A stretch of 64,000 nucleotides of DNA from Nelumbo lutea (lineage: Eukaryota; Streptophyta; Magnoliopsida; Proteales; Nelumbonaceae). Below, piece by piece: positions 29,760-43,193 of this stretch. How positions within the stretch are numbered: position 1 is the stretch's first letter; every line of letters starts with the position of its first letter. The stretch spans positions 79,828,383 to 79,892,382 of the forward strand of contig JAKGHH010000002.1 in NCBI GenBank assembly GCA_022828595.1, read 5' to 3'. The translations under genes were made by a program, and so were the position numbers. The notes below the pieces were generated by a model. The model had not been told where the DNA came from. It searched no databases and was given only the letters and a program-made list of their open reading frames with translations.

Positions 29760-31022
29760 CGAAGGGATGAGAGATCCATCATATGGATGGCCGAACCTTG
29801 CAAGTGGTTGGGCGAAATTTCAAAAATTTCTCTCTCTCCCATTTGGGAATCACATACCCTATTTTAGAAAACTGCTTTTCAAGGATCAATCTTGAACCCT
29901 AAGTCAGAGCAGATCTGAAACTATAAGGTAGGAGAGGGATATACCTAATATGGAGTAGTAGTAACTCCCAACGAAGGTGTTCACACCCAAAGAAAATGCC
30001 AAAACTGCTCCCACTGAAGATAACACAGCGTAGGGTGGAGCAGAATCAACAAGTGGTTCTTGAACAAGAACCAAACTCTTCAACAAGAATTCGATGGAGG
30101 GTGAGTGAGCATGACTTCAGATCAGTTTTTCACCAAAAACTGATATCAAGAACGCTTCTTGATCACTCCTACAGGTGGGGAACGAACTAGCTATGGCGGC
30201 AGCAATAGAGGGAGGCAAGAGCAAAAGATGGCGTCAGTCTAACTGGAGCTGTCTTCTCTCTTGAATATGTAATCTTGAAGGATAAACTGGGGTTCACCCT
30301 CCTCCTCTATTTATAGCCTTAAAGAAAGCTTCTCCTTATCCCATTAGGAGTTTCCTAATCCAAATCTCATTTGGATCTAGACTCTCTTTAAGAGATAATG
30401 ATAAACCCTTATCTTATCTGCAAATAAAGATCAACCCTCCTAATCTTATTAAGAGTTTATAATCCAAATCTTTATTTAGATTTGGACTCTCTGAGTGGAT
30501 AGGGATAATCCTTTATCTTATCCGCTGATCTAAATCCTAGAACTGCCCCTCTTTAATTAATCAAATTAAACCAGCTTGATTTGGGCTTTAGGCCCATTAA
30601 GTCCTTGTGCTCGCTTAACATCCAAACTGCTGCCCAATTGGGTATCCTTGTATGGCGTGGGACACAAACATTGATCTACACATCAACCGCATGGGTTCAG
30701 TCGAACCTCTGTTACAAGGCCTGGCCGAATTCACTGTAGGAAACAGTGAACCCCTGAGTCCATCACCATGGGCTCTTAATGGGCCCAACATTTACACTAA
30801 ATGGTCACTGGGTCAAGCCACCATATAAAAGTCCAAGGACTATGGGCAGATGCAAGATTAGCCCATCAGGTATAACCCTCAATGTTCTTACACTTAACCT
30901 CTCAGCCCATAATGATCAAACACTGCCTAATAAGAGAGAACTTCTCCCTCGACTGCAAGGAACAGTGCTGCACTCTCCACTTACATGGATCATAGGAATT
31001 AAAACCTTTTTCAAACATTTTG
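29760..31022 (-). mobile_element. Copia 5' LTR (minus), 3' two-thirds
   Basis: Ends ...CATCCCTTCG next to the PBS (the solo copy ends CCCTTCA). Contains a TATA box TATAAATA at 30308-30315. The remainder of this LTR lies at about 33350-33972. The two parts together are about 1.9 kb, matching the 1971-bp solo LTR, so an insertion of about 2.3 kb split it. Confidence 0.8.
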
Positions 31023-31032
31023 TAACTGTAGT

Positions 31033-31926
31033 TGATGTCTGCACAATTTACACATAATTTATGAGGTTTTATGCATGGTTTTTATGTTGGTTTGTGTGAG
31101 TTTTTACCCCAATTTAGCTTAATTTCGGGAAATCATCAAGTGAGGGCAGTTTAGAGAAAAGAAAGCAAAAAGCCAAGAAAAAGGAGCTAAATGGGAGGTA
31201 ATTCAGCCCAACTAGAATAAAAGCCCAACTGAGAGGTCAAGAGAGGGTCAGATTCGACCTAGCAAGAAGGAGGCCCAGGAAGAAGTGTAGCAAATATGTT
31301 AGATAGTGTATGCCCTTAGTTCCAATCAGATTGATGTACATTATGACATTTATTGTAAATGAATAAAGTACATGTTTGATTCATGTTTTTGTGGTGTGTT
31401 TCTGTGTAATACCTTTAAAATTGACACTTATGAGACTCATGTTAGTTTAAAATGTTCACAGCTATTGGATAAGTTTGGGGAGATTTATCCTGCCAAGACT
31501 GACACTGATGTGCCGCCAAGTGTTGGGGTGGGCTATCTCAGCTGCCAGGGTGAGACCCAAGGTACATGTAGTGTAGGTTTACTTGAAACCCTAAACCGGA
31601 CTAGATTTCCAGTATTGCCATGGACCTTGGTGATTAGTGGGAAAAATTGGAAAGTTACACCTGATCCCTAGACTCGATTATGATACTGTACTAGGTGTCG
31701 GATTGGGCTATCTTTGATATGCCAGTGAGATCCTTAGAGGGGGTCAAAACCTGGTTATGTTGGAACAGTCCGAGAATTCATCTGAGTGGGTGATCATAGT
31801 GACATAATCAGCCCTTTGTCGAACAAAGGTAATGATCGGGGATGCACTCTCTCTGATGGAAACCAAGACTGCCGGCAACCAATTTCAATCATTGAAATTT
31901 GTTTTTGCAAAATATATTTATATAAA

Positions 31927-31982
<56 letters not shown>

Positions 31983-33279
31983 GGTTTTAAAATGTTTGCA
32001 AAAGATTTTAATTCCCTGGATCCATGTAAGTAAAGAGTGCAGCGTTGTTCCTTGCAGCCGAAGGAGAGGTCCTCTCTTGTCGGGTAGTGTTTGATCATTA
32101 TGAGCTGAGAGGTTAAGTATAAGACCATTGAGGGTAATACCTGATGGGTTAATTTTGCATTTGCTCACAGCCGTTGGGTTTTTATAAAGTGGTTTGGCCC
32201 AAAGACCACTTAGTGTAAGTGTTGGGCCCATTTGGAGTCAACGTGATGGGCTTCAAGGGGTTCCCTGTCTTTTCACTGAATTCGGCCAAGCCTTATCGCA
32301 GAGGCTGGGCTGAACCCATGTGGTTGATGTGTAGATCAATGTTTGGGTCCCACACCATTCAAGGAAGCTCAACTGGGCAACAATTTGGAAGGTTAATGAG
32401 CACACAGACTTATTAGGCCTAAAGCCCATTTCGAACTAGTTTAGTTAGATTAATTAAAGAGAGGGGCGGATTTAGGATTGGATCAACAGATAGGATAGGG
32501 TCTTACCCTATCCACTCAGAGAGTCTAGATCTGAATACAGATTTGGATCTAGAAACCTCCTACTGAGATTAGTAGAGAACTGATCTAATCTGCATAAAAT
32601 ATAAGGTCTTATCATTATCTCTTAACGAGAACTCCTTATCCAAATACAAATTCGGATTAGGAAACCCCTAATGAGATTAGGAACTCTCTTTAAGCCTATA
32701 AAATGAGGAGGGGGCAGACCATTCATCCCATCCCAAATTCCAGAGATCAGATCTCAGTTTTCACAGAGATAAGACAACACTAGTGTGACTGCGCCATCTT
32801 CTCCCTACGTTTTCCTCCAGTTGCCGCCCTAGCCAGTTCAACCTCCATTGTTGTAGGAGCAATCAAGAAGCATTCTTGATATTAGTTTTTCATGAAAAAC
32901 TGATTGGGAGTCGTGCTCACCTACCCTCCAGTGAATTCTTAGTGAAGGATTTTGTTCTTTGGAAGAAAACTGCTTATTCTACTCCACCCTACGTTGTGTC
33001 ATCTTCAGTGGGAGCAGTCTTTGGATGATTCCTTGGGTGTGAACACCTCCATTGGAATATATTATTTTCTTCGTATCAAGTATATCCCTCTCCTACTATT
33101 TTGGTTTAGATCTGGTTTGGTTCTTGATTCAATATTGATTCTTGAAAAATGTAGTTTTTCTAAAACAGAGAATGTAATTCATAGATGGGGAAAGAGAAAT
33201 TTTTGAAATTTTGCCCAACCTACCTGCAAGGTTCAGCCATCCCTATGATGGATCTCTCATCCCTTCAAAATACACATCA
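31033..33279. mobile_element. Nested insert with TGATG...CATCA ends (gypsy-type solo LTR?)
   Basis: Excluding the copia solo LTR inside it, this is about 276 bp starting TGATGTCTGCAC and ending ACACATCA, with near-duplicated flanks GTAGT (31028-31032) and GTAAT (33280-33284). The Athila-like LTR at 61512 also has a TGATG-type terminus. The call rests on ends and size only. Confidence 0.4.
31297..33267 (+). mobile_element. Solo copia LTR, 1971 bp, perfect 5-bp TSD
   Basis: TGTTAGATAGTGTATGCC ... CTCTCATCCCTTCA, flanked on both sides by AAATA (31292-31296 and 33268-33272). Contains a TATA box TATAAAA (32697-32703) and a (TA)n run (about 31930-31980). The isolated LTR with intact target duplication is the product of LTR-LTR recombination. 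It is the reference for all copia LTR pieces in this window. Confidence 0.92.
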
Positions 33280-33282
33280 GTA

Positions 33283-33348
<66 letters not shown>
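33283..33348. repeat. (AT)n(GT)n compound microsatellite
   Basis: AT units 33283-33308 then GT units 33309-33348, at the edge of the nested insertions in the minus copia LTR. Confidence 0.95.
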
Positions 33349-33349
<1 letters not shown>

Positions 33350-33350
<1 letters not shown>

Positions 33351-33972
33351 CTCTATATAATATATTTTTCAAAACAAATTTCAACGTTTGAAATTGGCTG
33401 CCAGTAGTTTTGGTTTTCATCAGAGAGAGTGCATCCCTGATCATTCACTTTGTTCGACAAAGGGGATGATCCTGTCACTATGATCACCCACTCAGATGAA
33501 TTCTCGGACTATCCTTTTGACCCCTTCTAAGGATCTAACTGATTGACATATCGAAGACAACCCAATCCGACACCTAGTGCAGTATCATAATCGGGTCTAG
33601 GGGTCAGGTGTAACATTTCAGTTTTGCCCATCAATCTCTATGGTCCTGGGCAATATTGGAATTCTTGTATGGTTCAGGGTTTTAAGAAAATCCACACTAC
33701 ATGTACCTCAAGTCTCACCCTGGCAGCTGAGACAAGTCCCCCCAACCAACTTGGCGGTACATCAGTGTTAGCCTTGGCAGGATAAATCTCCCCAGATCTA
33801 TCCAATGACTATGAAGATTCTAAACTAACATGAGTCTCATTTGTGTCTAGTTTAAGGTATTACACAGAAACACACCATAATAACTTGAATCAAATATGTA
33901 TTTTATTCATTTACAATAAATGTCATAATGCACATCATTCTGATTGGAGCTAAGGGCATACACTATCTAACA
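33350..33972 (-). mobile_element. Copia 5' LTR (minus), first third
   Basis: Reads TGTTAGATAGTGTATGCC from 33972 downward, completing the LTR split by the insert at 31023-33349. The upper edge meets gypsy pol at 33973. Confidence 0.85.
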
Positions 33973-35798
33973 GAATTAACTATTCAGCCATACAAAACTC
34001 TAATCCAAAGGTTAGTCTGCAACCTGGAGGTAGTTTTCAAGCACCAAAATAAAGCTAAAAACAGGTTCACCAATGCACTAGCCACATTATGATCTAAAAT
34101 ACAGTCCATCAGGGAGCCAATAGAGATCATCATCCTGTCAGTTGACAAGCAATCATGACAAGCAATCAGCCATCACATTGAAAGATTGGATAGAAAAGGA
34201 GGACAAAATAATGATGGACGACTGGAGTTACGAAATAGTCCAAAAATCAAGCAGTCAGACCATAGGGATGCTGGGCTGAAAGCTTTTTGCAAAATTTCAA
34301 CTGGTGAACGGTGTACTATACCATAGACAGTTGGACGAGATGAAAATGAGATGCCTAGGAAAAGATGTGGCTGAAGTAGTCTAAATGAAACACATAAGGC
34401 CCATTGTGGAGATATTACAAACACCCTATATAGGAAATTACAAGGCTAGGATATTATTAGCCTACGATGAAGTTAGACTTTGCCAAGGTACAACGTGAGT
34501 GTGACAAGTGCATCCCGTAGGTGGATGGAAGAGAGTGCTTCATGGTTTTTGAGGAAGACTGGAGGAACATGTACATAAACTATCCACAAGATGGTACACT
34601 GCCCATCAACCCACCATTTAAGAGAAAGCTACTATCTAAGGCTAGGCGGTTTTACCTCCAAGAAGGAATGCTATATAGGAAGTCACACATTGGGAAACCT
34701 TTGCGATGTCTGGATGGCAATGAGATTGAAGAAATACTAAAGGCATGCCATAGCTTCGAACGTGCCGCTCACCAGAGACAGTTAGCACTGTACAACCATA
34801 TCTTGCACTTAGGCTTCTATTGGCCAACCATGATGGAAGACACTTAGAGACATGTGTAGTGCCAGATCCATGTTGAGTGGATACACAAACCCGCCAACAA
34901 CATTTACCCAATCATTACACCCTGGCCCTTCCATACTAGGGGGGTAGATCTCATTGGTAAAACCCATCCCCCTTCAGAGGATACTGCTTTATCATAGTGG
35001 CCACGGATTATTTCACTAAATAGGAAGAGGCTATACCTTTACAAAGGATTTGTGCAACGAACATAGCCAACTTCTTTAGGCTGCACATAGTTCACCGTTT
35101 CGGGGTCCCAATGAGGATTCTAACAGACAATGGCCTATCTATCAAAAATCAGGAAGTTAGTGACCTTTTAAGGCAATATGGTGCAAGATTAGGAAATATC
35201 GACAACCTACTACCCGCAGGGAAATAGACAAGCAAAAGCCACAAATCAGACCTTAATAAGGATGCTGAGTAAAACAGTGGCTGATAATCAAAAGAATTGG
35301 GCACAAAAGCTATCAAAAACCCTCTAGGCCCATTGCACCACCATCAAGAAGAGCACACAGGCCACACCTTACTCATTAGTATATGGCCAAGAAGCAATGT
35401 TGCCAACAGAAATTTGGGATGTGCCTGCCCGCGTAGCCTTCACAATGGAGAAAAAGGTCAAACCTGAAGATATGGATCACTTACTCACAGATAAGCTAGA
35501 AGCCATAGATGAAGTCAGAGATAGGGCCTTGCAAAGATAGACCAAATACAAACAAGCCCTAGCTACAAATTTCAATAGACTTTTGAGACCTATGAACTTC
35601 AAATAAGGAGATAAGGTACTCAAGACGACGATAAATATTAGACAAGGCAAGTCTGCTGGAAGATTCACCCCAACATGGGAAGGGACATATACGATCAATG
35701 AGACTCATACATTTGGCTATTATGTATTGAAGATTGTAGATACAGGGGAACAAGATGAAACAATCAATGGCTATTGGTTGAAACCTTACTTTGAATAG
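33973..35798 (+). pseudogene. Ty3/gypsy (element 1) RNase H end and integrase
   Basis: Begins in the pol region before the integrase (NALATL-like motif), then 34521-34847: FKRKLLSKARRFYLQEGMLY, LRCLDGNEIEEILKACHS, LYNHILHLGFYWPTMMEDT. Beyond, with stops: PWPFHTRGVDLIG (first Asp), LTDNG (second Asp), then YYPQGNRQAKATNQTL, where the catalytic Glu of the usual QAEA is Lys. It ends with TPYSLVYGQEAMLPTEI and NGYWLKPYFE with TAG at 35796. gag, protease and most RT are missing because the copia element abuts at 33972. Confidence 0.85.
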
Positions 35799-36089
35799 CA
35801 TCTTATGTAATTTCATTACTGCATGTACTTACTTTAGAAGTGAATGTATCAGGAACACTGCCTCAATGCCTCTACTTTCTTATGCAATTGTACTTTACTT
35901 ATGAATAAATGTGATGAATTCCTAGTACATATATCAACAATTCGCATTCTGTGATAAAGTTTCTTGCACTGTTTTGTTTGCAATAAACTCTTGATGTATC
36001 CATATATTTTGATGATGTGACAAATTCATAGTTCCTTGCTTTGAACAATAGAATCTGTATACTAACATTCAGATATGTTTTCCATCTAC

Positions 36090-36530
36090 ATTCACATTCC
36101 CTGGCTACCCCGGGTGCACTCATGTTCCTTGGCAACCCCAGGCGCACTCAAATTCCTCGGCAACCTCAGGATGGCCCTGGCGACCCCAGGCGTGCTCACA
36201 TTCCCTAGCAACCCCGGGAAGGCCTTAGCAACCCCAGGCGCACTCAGATTCCCCGACAACCCTGGGCAGGCCCTGGCAACCCTAGGCACGTTCATATCAC
36301 CTAGAAACCCCAGACTTGCACTCAAATACCCCGGTAACCCCAGGAAGGCCCTAACAACCCTAAGCGTGCTCATTTCACCTAGAAACCCCAAACTCTTACT
36401 CAGATTCCCCAACAACCCCGAAAAGGCCCTAGCAACCCCAAACGTGCTCATATTCCCTAGTAACCAACCCCAGGAAGGCCGTGGCAACCCTAGGTCCGCT
36501 CACATCCCCTAGAAACCCCAAGGACACTTT
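36090..36530. repeat. GC-rich minisatellite of gypsy element 1 (48/78-bp units)
   Basis: GGCC-TGGCAACCCCAGGCG-type units recur with spacings of 48, 48, 78, 78 and 52 bp. Because 48 and 78 are multiples of three, both strands stay open (145 codons plus, 131 minus) with a repeating NPGKALATPGAL-like pattern. I take the open frames as a by-product of the repeat. The block lies between pol and the antisense gene, where Tat-lineage elements often carry tandem repeats. Confidence 0.85.
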
Positions 36531-38219
36531 AGTGACATCAGGTATGATCTTTGCCTAGCTTACAAATGCAGATACTTTGTTCAACTTATAAATGAATGAT
36601 CTAAGGAAAAACAAACTTAAGCCATCTCATAATGATACATTGCTAAGAACAACACCCGTTCTAGAAAGTTTTCTCATGTGATGACCAAAATTCATCGCAA
36701 AAGGCAACAAAGGGCTCAGGCTCAAGCCCTAACCATATTGCCCACACAGAGACTTGTTTTCTCAGGTTATGACAATATTCATCTTAATCCTTAGGAAAAT
36801 TGTATCCTCCTATGAAAAGACTCAATTCCCCTTTCCTATGCGCATTCTAAGTTGCTTGCATTACATAGAGAAAACTTTATTGCATCTAGCAAAGTTTCGA
36901 GAAATGGAACAACAATCAATTTCTTTCTTCTCTCTAATGATTTGTGATTACAGACCAAACATAGAGGTGTTCACTCACGGTGAAGGTTCCCAAAATATTT
37001 GATTTTGATTACTTGGGTTTTATCTGATACCTATAGACGCAATTTGCGATAAAGTTTGTGACTCCGAATACTCGCACCATGTTACTTAACAATCGTATTG
37101 GGCCTTTAAACCCGAAACCACTCCCAATATGTTTTGATAAGTACCTATGGTGCAATGATGTTAGTCTTCGATTTTCTTCAGAATTGCATGGCACAACGTT
37201 AACATACATATGGTATATTTTGGGAATCGGTATGACACTCGATTCCTTTCTCTAGTGCCAATGATTAAAGTCTGAACTGTACTAATGTTAACACCCATTC
37301 ATGTTTACAATCCAATCATTGAAGTACTCAATTGTGATAAAAGTTGGTAAAGCACCCGACTTTAAATGATTGAATCTTATTTTTACAGTCACACCGAATT
37401 TCCAAACTAAGAAGTATGCACAATTTGTTTGGCTAACACAAAGAGTTGTGATAATGTTTTCTTCAAAGCTTTGATTCTGGGTGAACATAGGATTACTATA
37501 AACATGAACGCCGTATCTCACGAAATCACAAAATTCCCTTAAAATTCAAAATCCTTTTATTCGCGATTAAAGTTTTAGCGGATACCGATTGCCTTTTCAT
37601 AACCGATTACACCTAAGTCTCAAAATGATGTTCAAATCTTACTCGAGCATAAACAAAGTTACTTGGGGATGCACTAAAAATACTAACTATGGTGAGGAAT
37701 GCGATGAGATATGGACTTCAATTTTTTTCTTTTTGTGATGATATTTACCTCTCATACGCGAGGAAGTCCATTACAATGTCAGTTAAACCAAAGTTACGAT
37801 ATCATTTGACTTCCACATACTTGATACTCGAGGACAACTGTGGTTCTCCATTAATTTGAAAAACATGCCCAATACTCCTTTCAGAATGATATGATACAAC
37901 ATTAGCACACGAAGGGCACATTTTAGAGACAACCCTCTTTCTTCGATCTACGATTAAGTTGCGAATCGTATTTCGTAGAATCAAAGTTTTCGCAATATTG
38001 ATACCCTTTTATCACCAATCAAAAAGCTCTCACGAATATGGGTCACGTTGCAAACCACAACACCACGCTTAAACCCAACCCACGTATGGACGTAATAGTG
38101 ATAAAGTAACTAAGGCACAAATAACCAACTAACAACAAAAAAAGCATTTTAGCAAAAAAGTTACTATTTACATCCAGTCCACATTATCTTTCATTTTACA
38201 ATAACAGTTTTACATTCAT
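36531..38219. other. Gypsy element 1, region between minisatellite and antisense gene
   Basis: About 1.7 kb without a recognisable gene; the short frames here are not conserved in gypsy element 2. It probably contains the 3'UTR of the antisense gene. Confidence 0.4.
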
Positions 38220-38239
38220 GAGTTGGCCCACTCCTACAC

Positions 38240-41200
38240 CTCTTCACGACGATAGACTCCAAGGCCTGGCCACACCCCTCGAAGCTTTTCAGATCTTCTA
38301 ATTCCGCTTCATACTCAGCGAGGATCTTCTGCTATCTTGATTGTTCGACCTTGAGATCCTCAAGCCTGCCCGTAACCTTGGCGATGCTAGCTTCAACTAC
38401 CTTCCAAAACACATGAGCCAACACCACAACTTGGTGCTCGATATGAGACATATCAAACCCCATCGCGGCAAAGGATTTGCATGCCTCTAGCCAGTGGGCA
38501 AAGTCCGACAATGAAAGATCTTCCACGGGCCGATTCATTTTGTGATCGGTCATGGTTTTAATGGAGTTTAGCATGGGCCCCATGACCACTGGATGTAGGT
38601 TTGCAGTCGGAAGCCACCCATGCTGTATGACAGCTAGAGCAAACTTGGCCACCGAGCCATAAATGGAGTACTTATCGCCCTTACCACGACCCTGAATCTT
38701 CACGGGGTTTATAGTTATGTAACCTAAAGGGGGTATATCATGTTTATCATAGTACTCCTTCAACTCCTGCTATATTTGGGCTAGTTCCTCCACATAGGAC
38801 CACTCCTTTGACGGAAAGTAATCTCAAGATCTGCACCCCCCTCTCCCGATCGATACTCTGAGCCCTCAGAGGCCCCAACTTCCCCCACTGGGATTTCTAA
38901 CTCAACAGGAGCCCTAACCTTTGAGACGCCAAAGACTTTGGCATCAACAGCTGCAGGCAGGACCGGAGTTTCCTCACGATGCACTACTGTGTCAAATCCA
39001 ACAAGAACCTCTCCTCCTGCCCTGTAGCATCAAGAGCAGTATCCACAACACCAATGCCCTCAGAGGCCTCAGGAATTGAACAGGGAGGCTGCGTTGATCT
39101 CAATTCCTCCATTAATCGCCTAGTAGGCATGACAGGCACGGTGGTTGGGACCGCACCAAATAGAGCCTGCGATTAAGTAACATGCAAGTAGTCAGTAAAG
39201 TAAAACGTGATATGACAACATCCCAATGCAGAATTAACATTAACTTATGCATACCTCCTCGGCCGCAACATGGACCCCCGATGCCTCCGAACTAGGATGA
39301 GCTTCCCTGGCTTCCAAGCACTTCAACACAAAAGACTATAAATAGTTTAGCAACGATAACAATAAAACCAAGATAACAACAATGACAAACAAACAATTCC
39401 CAAAAGATAAAGCCTACTTACTAGACCAGCTTGCCTAAGAGGAGCTATTGGAACCTCTGCATCCAATTGAATGTCGCCGCTTTCTATAGGCTGGAAGAAT
39501 GATGAAACCAGACATCATCCAGTTAGTCACAATAAAATGGACCCAAAAAGAAAGAGAGAAAGAAGTAAAGGGAGTCACATACTGAATCACTATCTGTGGG
39601 GCCTTGCTTTGAATGAGTGGGAGCCTTCCTCTTCATCCGCCCGCTCGAGAAGCGGATGATGGTACCCCTAGAAGAGGGCACTACAACCATCAAATCCACT
39701 GGCTCCATGGCTGGCACAGTATTCTCCACAGGAGGCGACGCTGTAGACTATTGACTACCCTTAGCATGACCCTCCCATGCATGCAATGAAGTCGCAACTG
39801 AATCAATAGATTTCAGCACAGTCACAGGCTGGAAAGAGTGTGGTACCCTAGCTGACTTGGCCTTTTCGCAATAGGGGGATGACTGATTTCCCCCTCTTCA
39901 AAAACTAGGGGCCTCCTCTCACGCTTAGCCCCCAACTTCTCTGATGATTGTGATACAGTAAAGGACAGAATGGCTCCCTAATTCGCGACATGACCCATTG
40001 GAAGAGCCAAAACATGATGGAGGCGGGGGTTCCTCCTCACCAAGTCCTAAAAACCCCCAAACAAAATGCAAAGATAGGAAAAATGAAGGGGCTTGCAATC
40101 TTGATCCCTCACCAGCTCCGCGATCAGAAACTGCGAACAACCAGGAAAAGCACGATTATGACGTCGAACCCAAAAGACGTCCTCCCTTGAAGACTTCAAG
40201 AACTAACCACCGATATCATCATATCCAAATTGATGCATCACCCAATTTGGGCGGTAGGCAACCAACTGCGCTTTGCAATCAACATAGGCCACCACTCCAG
40301 GCCATGTCACCAGTCACGCCACACCCACAGTAGGACTATCAACATCCACCACACACTTCTAATCGCCATCACTCGGAACAGACATGCCGATGCAAAACAA
40401 CATTGCATTATGAACAGACCAAGCATACGACCTCCATTTAATACCATTAAGGGAGGCCAACCTCATATTGATTTCATCCATCTTGAAGTTCTTGTGTCGG
40501 GTAGCCTGAAGCCAACGTTTGCCCCTACAACTTCAAACACCTTTTCCTCGACTTCATCACCCTACAAAGTGGCAACGGCAACCCGCATACGCGAAAGGGG
40601 GCCTGGAGTGACACTAAGATTGAGGCACTTACATAGGAACATCCAGAGGAATGGCATGTAAACATAACTGGTATGCCTCTTGCAGCTTGGGTCCACTATC
40701 TGATGGACAATGTCATTCATATGCTCATAAAGGTATCCTAGGAACACCGAAAGCTAGAGGCAACTGATGGCCTCTACCAGCAAGGACAGTTAGTGGAACT
40801 AAAACAGTGCACAGGTTGTTGGGAAGCCCGGGAAAAAGGAATAGGGAAGCAACATAAAGAACAAAAGCAGCAAGATGGCACTGACTCTCTACGCCTCTAA
40901 CCATTACATCCCTTGCACCGTGAGACTCAAACCAGAGCTCCAGCCATTGATCTAATGACATCTTCTCCCGAGAACTGTCCAATCCACTTGAACTTTGTAT
41001 GCTATGATCTCATGGAGGAGTTCGTCACATAGCCCTTTATAGTCAGCAGGAATAGACTTGATGTGTTGGAGGTGCTAGGCATATACAACACCCCCTTTGG
41101 GTAAAGCCAAAAGGGTAGCCACATCTTCCACCGTAACAATAAACTCCCCAATTAATGTGTGGGTACGACAACACCAGTGCTCCAACAAATGTCCCACGTA

Positions 41201-41488
41201 CTTTACCCCCTCCCTACCAGTAAGATGCATGTAGAAATTTACGAATCTAAGCATACCAGAATCCTGCAACATTCGGTAATACATAGGGTTTTCGAGGACA
41301 TACCCCGCCCAAGCAGTAGGGGATTTCGCGCTATTGGTTTTGCACTCCTAACACTTATAGCCCTGGTCCCCTTCGGCTGATATAGCCGCTTCCCTTACCA
41401 GTAGTAGTTCTGTCGTATCTACTTCCCTAATGAAATCATAGAAGGGACACTCGACCCTCTTCTCCCCTTTCTTCTGGCAAGGATTCAT
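38240..41488 (-). pseudogene. Antisense plant-mobile-domain-like gene of gypsy element 1
   Basis: Opposite in strand to pol. First ATG at 41488 (MNPCQKKGEKRVECPFYDFI), one stop near 41348, then in the same frame YRMLQDSGMLRFVNFYMHLT and HTLIGEFIVTVEDVATLLAL, the signature of the plant mobile domain (aminotransferase-like, PMD). Further pieces: 40725-40982 (CHLAAFVLYVASLFLFPGLP) and 40562-40747 (GYLYEHMNDIVHQIVD), joined by a frameshift. The C-terminal part 38332-38763 (YGSVAKFALAVIQHGWLP, CKSFAAMGFDMSHIEHQVVV, LAHVFW) has a homologue in gypsy element 2. Introns or frameshifts separate the pieces. Its role in the element is unknown; extra antisense genes are known in Tat-lineage elements such as maize Grande. 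Confidence 0.72.
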
Positions 41489-41609
41489 AACGAACAAATA
41501 AAACGAAAGGTAGAAAATACGAAACGAAAGAGGCAACAAAGGACATGGAGAGCAGTACAGAGACAATAGCAAGAAGGTGAAATGGAGAGCCGATGCGGTC
41601 TCTCTACAC

Positions 41610-41616
41610 TTTTATA
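41610..41616 (-). promoter_or_regulatory. TATA box of the antisense gene, element 1
   Basis: TATAAAA on the minus strand, 122 nt upstream of the ATG at 41488. The equivalent position in element 2 has the same box (49771). Between box and ATG lies a pyrimidine-rich leader. Confidence 0.6.
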
Positions 41617-41639
41617 GAGAATTCCTACACGTGCACAAT

Positions 41640-43193
41640 ACCAAACGATGCCGGAGAAGATGAACAGACGCCAGTACAGGACCCGAAATGATGCTTAACA
41701 AAAAAAAAGTAACCCATGTTAATTTATAGAAACACCCTCTAACAGGCGGGATGAGACAACACATTAATTTAAACAAACTGTTACATCATCAACCGCCACT
41801 TCAAAAGATGGGATATCGGGACCATGCCACACGTGCGAATCAGCACATTGAATTCAGAATGATGGCTAAAAAACCCCTAATGACAACCGCCACATCACCA
41901 CCCCCTCGCACATCTTTGTTCCCAACAGTTACCAAACATAACACGCCATCGTGTCACGGGGGTAATTCTACAGCGGAAGAAACCCGTGCGGTGTCCTGGC
42001 CAAGGCAGGCCAGGACAAGCCTTTGTGCGCTTAGAGGCTAGGAGTTGCCCGCTGGGATGGTTCCACCAAAGTCAGTAGCACTGGATCATGACCTCAAGTC
42101 CAATGGCCGGGGCACTCTTCTGGCTCAGACCGGTCCATGGGAGGCGCCGCTTACGTGCTAAAGGGGGACAACCATCATGGAAGGCGACCATGCGCCGATG
42201 AGGTGACTTGGCACCGATGTGTAGGGTCTCCTGTATGCCGATGATGACAGGCACCTGTGTGCCATGATGATAGGCAACCGCTTGGGCCGGAACCCACCCG
42301 TGCGCTAGGGGCAACGGGATAGCTCAATCAGCTTGGGCAAGGGGCTGGCGAGGTGTAGGGACATGCTTGAGCCAGGCCCGCGTGCCAAGCCTCCCTTGAG
42401 TGTCGGCAGCGCAGTGCCGGTCCAACACTGTCCCCATGAGCTAGTATGCGCCCATGAGGAACCCTGGTAGCCATGCTAGCCGTTAACCAGGGCCGCCCCG
42501 CAAGGGGATGATGGTCTAGGAGTGCCAAGGTTAGGCACCCAAGGAGGTCGACCACCCCTCCTCAAGGAGTACGTTAAGCTTTCGGTGGTCTGCCTGAAGA
42601 TGACATCAGTTCTCCCAAAAGTCTTACAGGCAAAAATGACGGGCATGTCCCTAACGTAAGCCTGCCAAGCGTAGGCAAGGCTAAGCCTGTTTTGAACCGT
42701 AACAATCGGGCACTGCATATCCATCACACACCGTTGACCCACATCAAGACCCATTCAACAAGCAGGGGGACTTGCCACCCACCCCGGCACAGAACACATT
42801 AGTGCCTCCTGCTAATCCCCTCACTATCAATGGTTAGGGGGGCTGAAATTCAAAGCTCAACGCGATCTGCCCATCGATAAAAAGGGGTAACACACATTGC
42901 TAATCCTTGTGCCTCCTGCTCAGGGGGTTGAAATGCATAAACAGGGGCTGAAATGCATAAACAGGGCATATCACTGCCCATTGACGGAAAGGAAATTATC
43001 AAAAGACAGGGGGGCTAATGCAAGAAAACCCCATCATAGACGCAAGGTGCACATCATCTACACAAACTTACAAAATAGGGTAAATCCGTAGACCCAATGC
43101 ACACAAACAAACCCACCACAAGACCCAAAAAACAAATGAGAAAACAAAGTGCTTATCGACAAGCTCCCACTTACCGATAAGTAGGGGGGTTAA
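41640..43193. other. Gypsy element 1 GC-rich region before the 3' LTR, with repeated polypurine motifs
   Basis: No gene is assigned. The GC content from about 41950 to 42780 is clearly higher than the surroundings. Toward the LTR, G-tracts followed by a TGAAAT/TAATG-like motif recur at 42837, 42923, 42942, 43009 and 43183. The last, GTAGGGGGGTTAA, directly precedes the LTR and is the presumed polypurine tract. Confidence 0.55.

Noticed and set aside
39998..42754. Many 60-145-codon frames on both strands in gypsy element 1
   Set aside because: Apart from the plant-mobile-domain pieces on the minus strand, these show no family resemblance and follow from high GC content.
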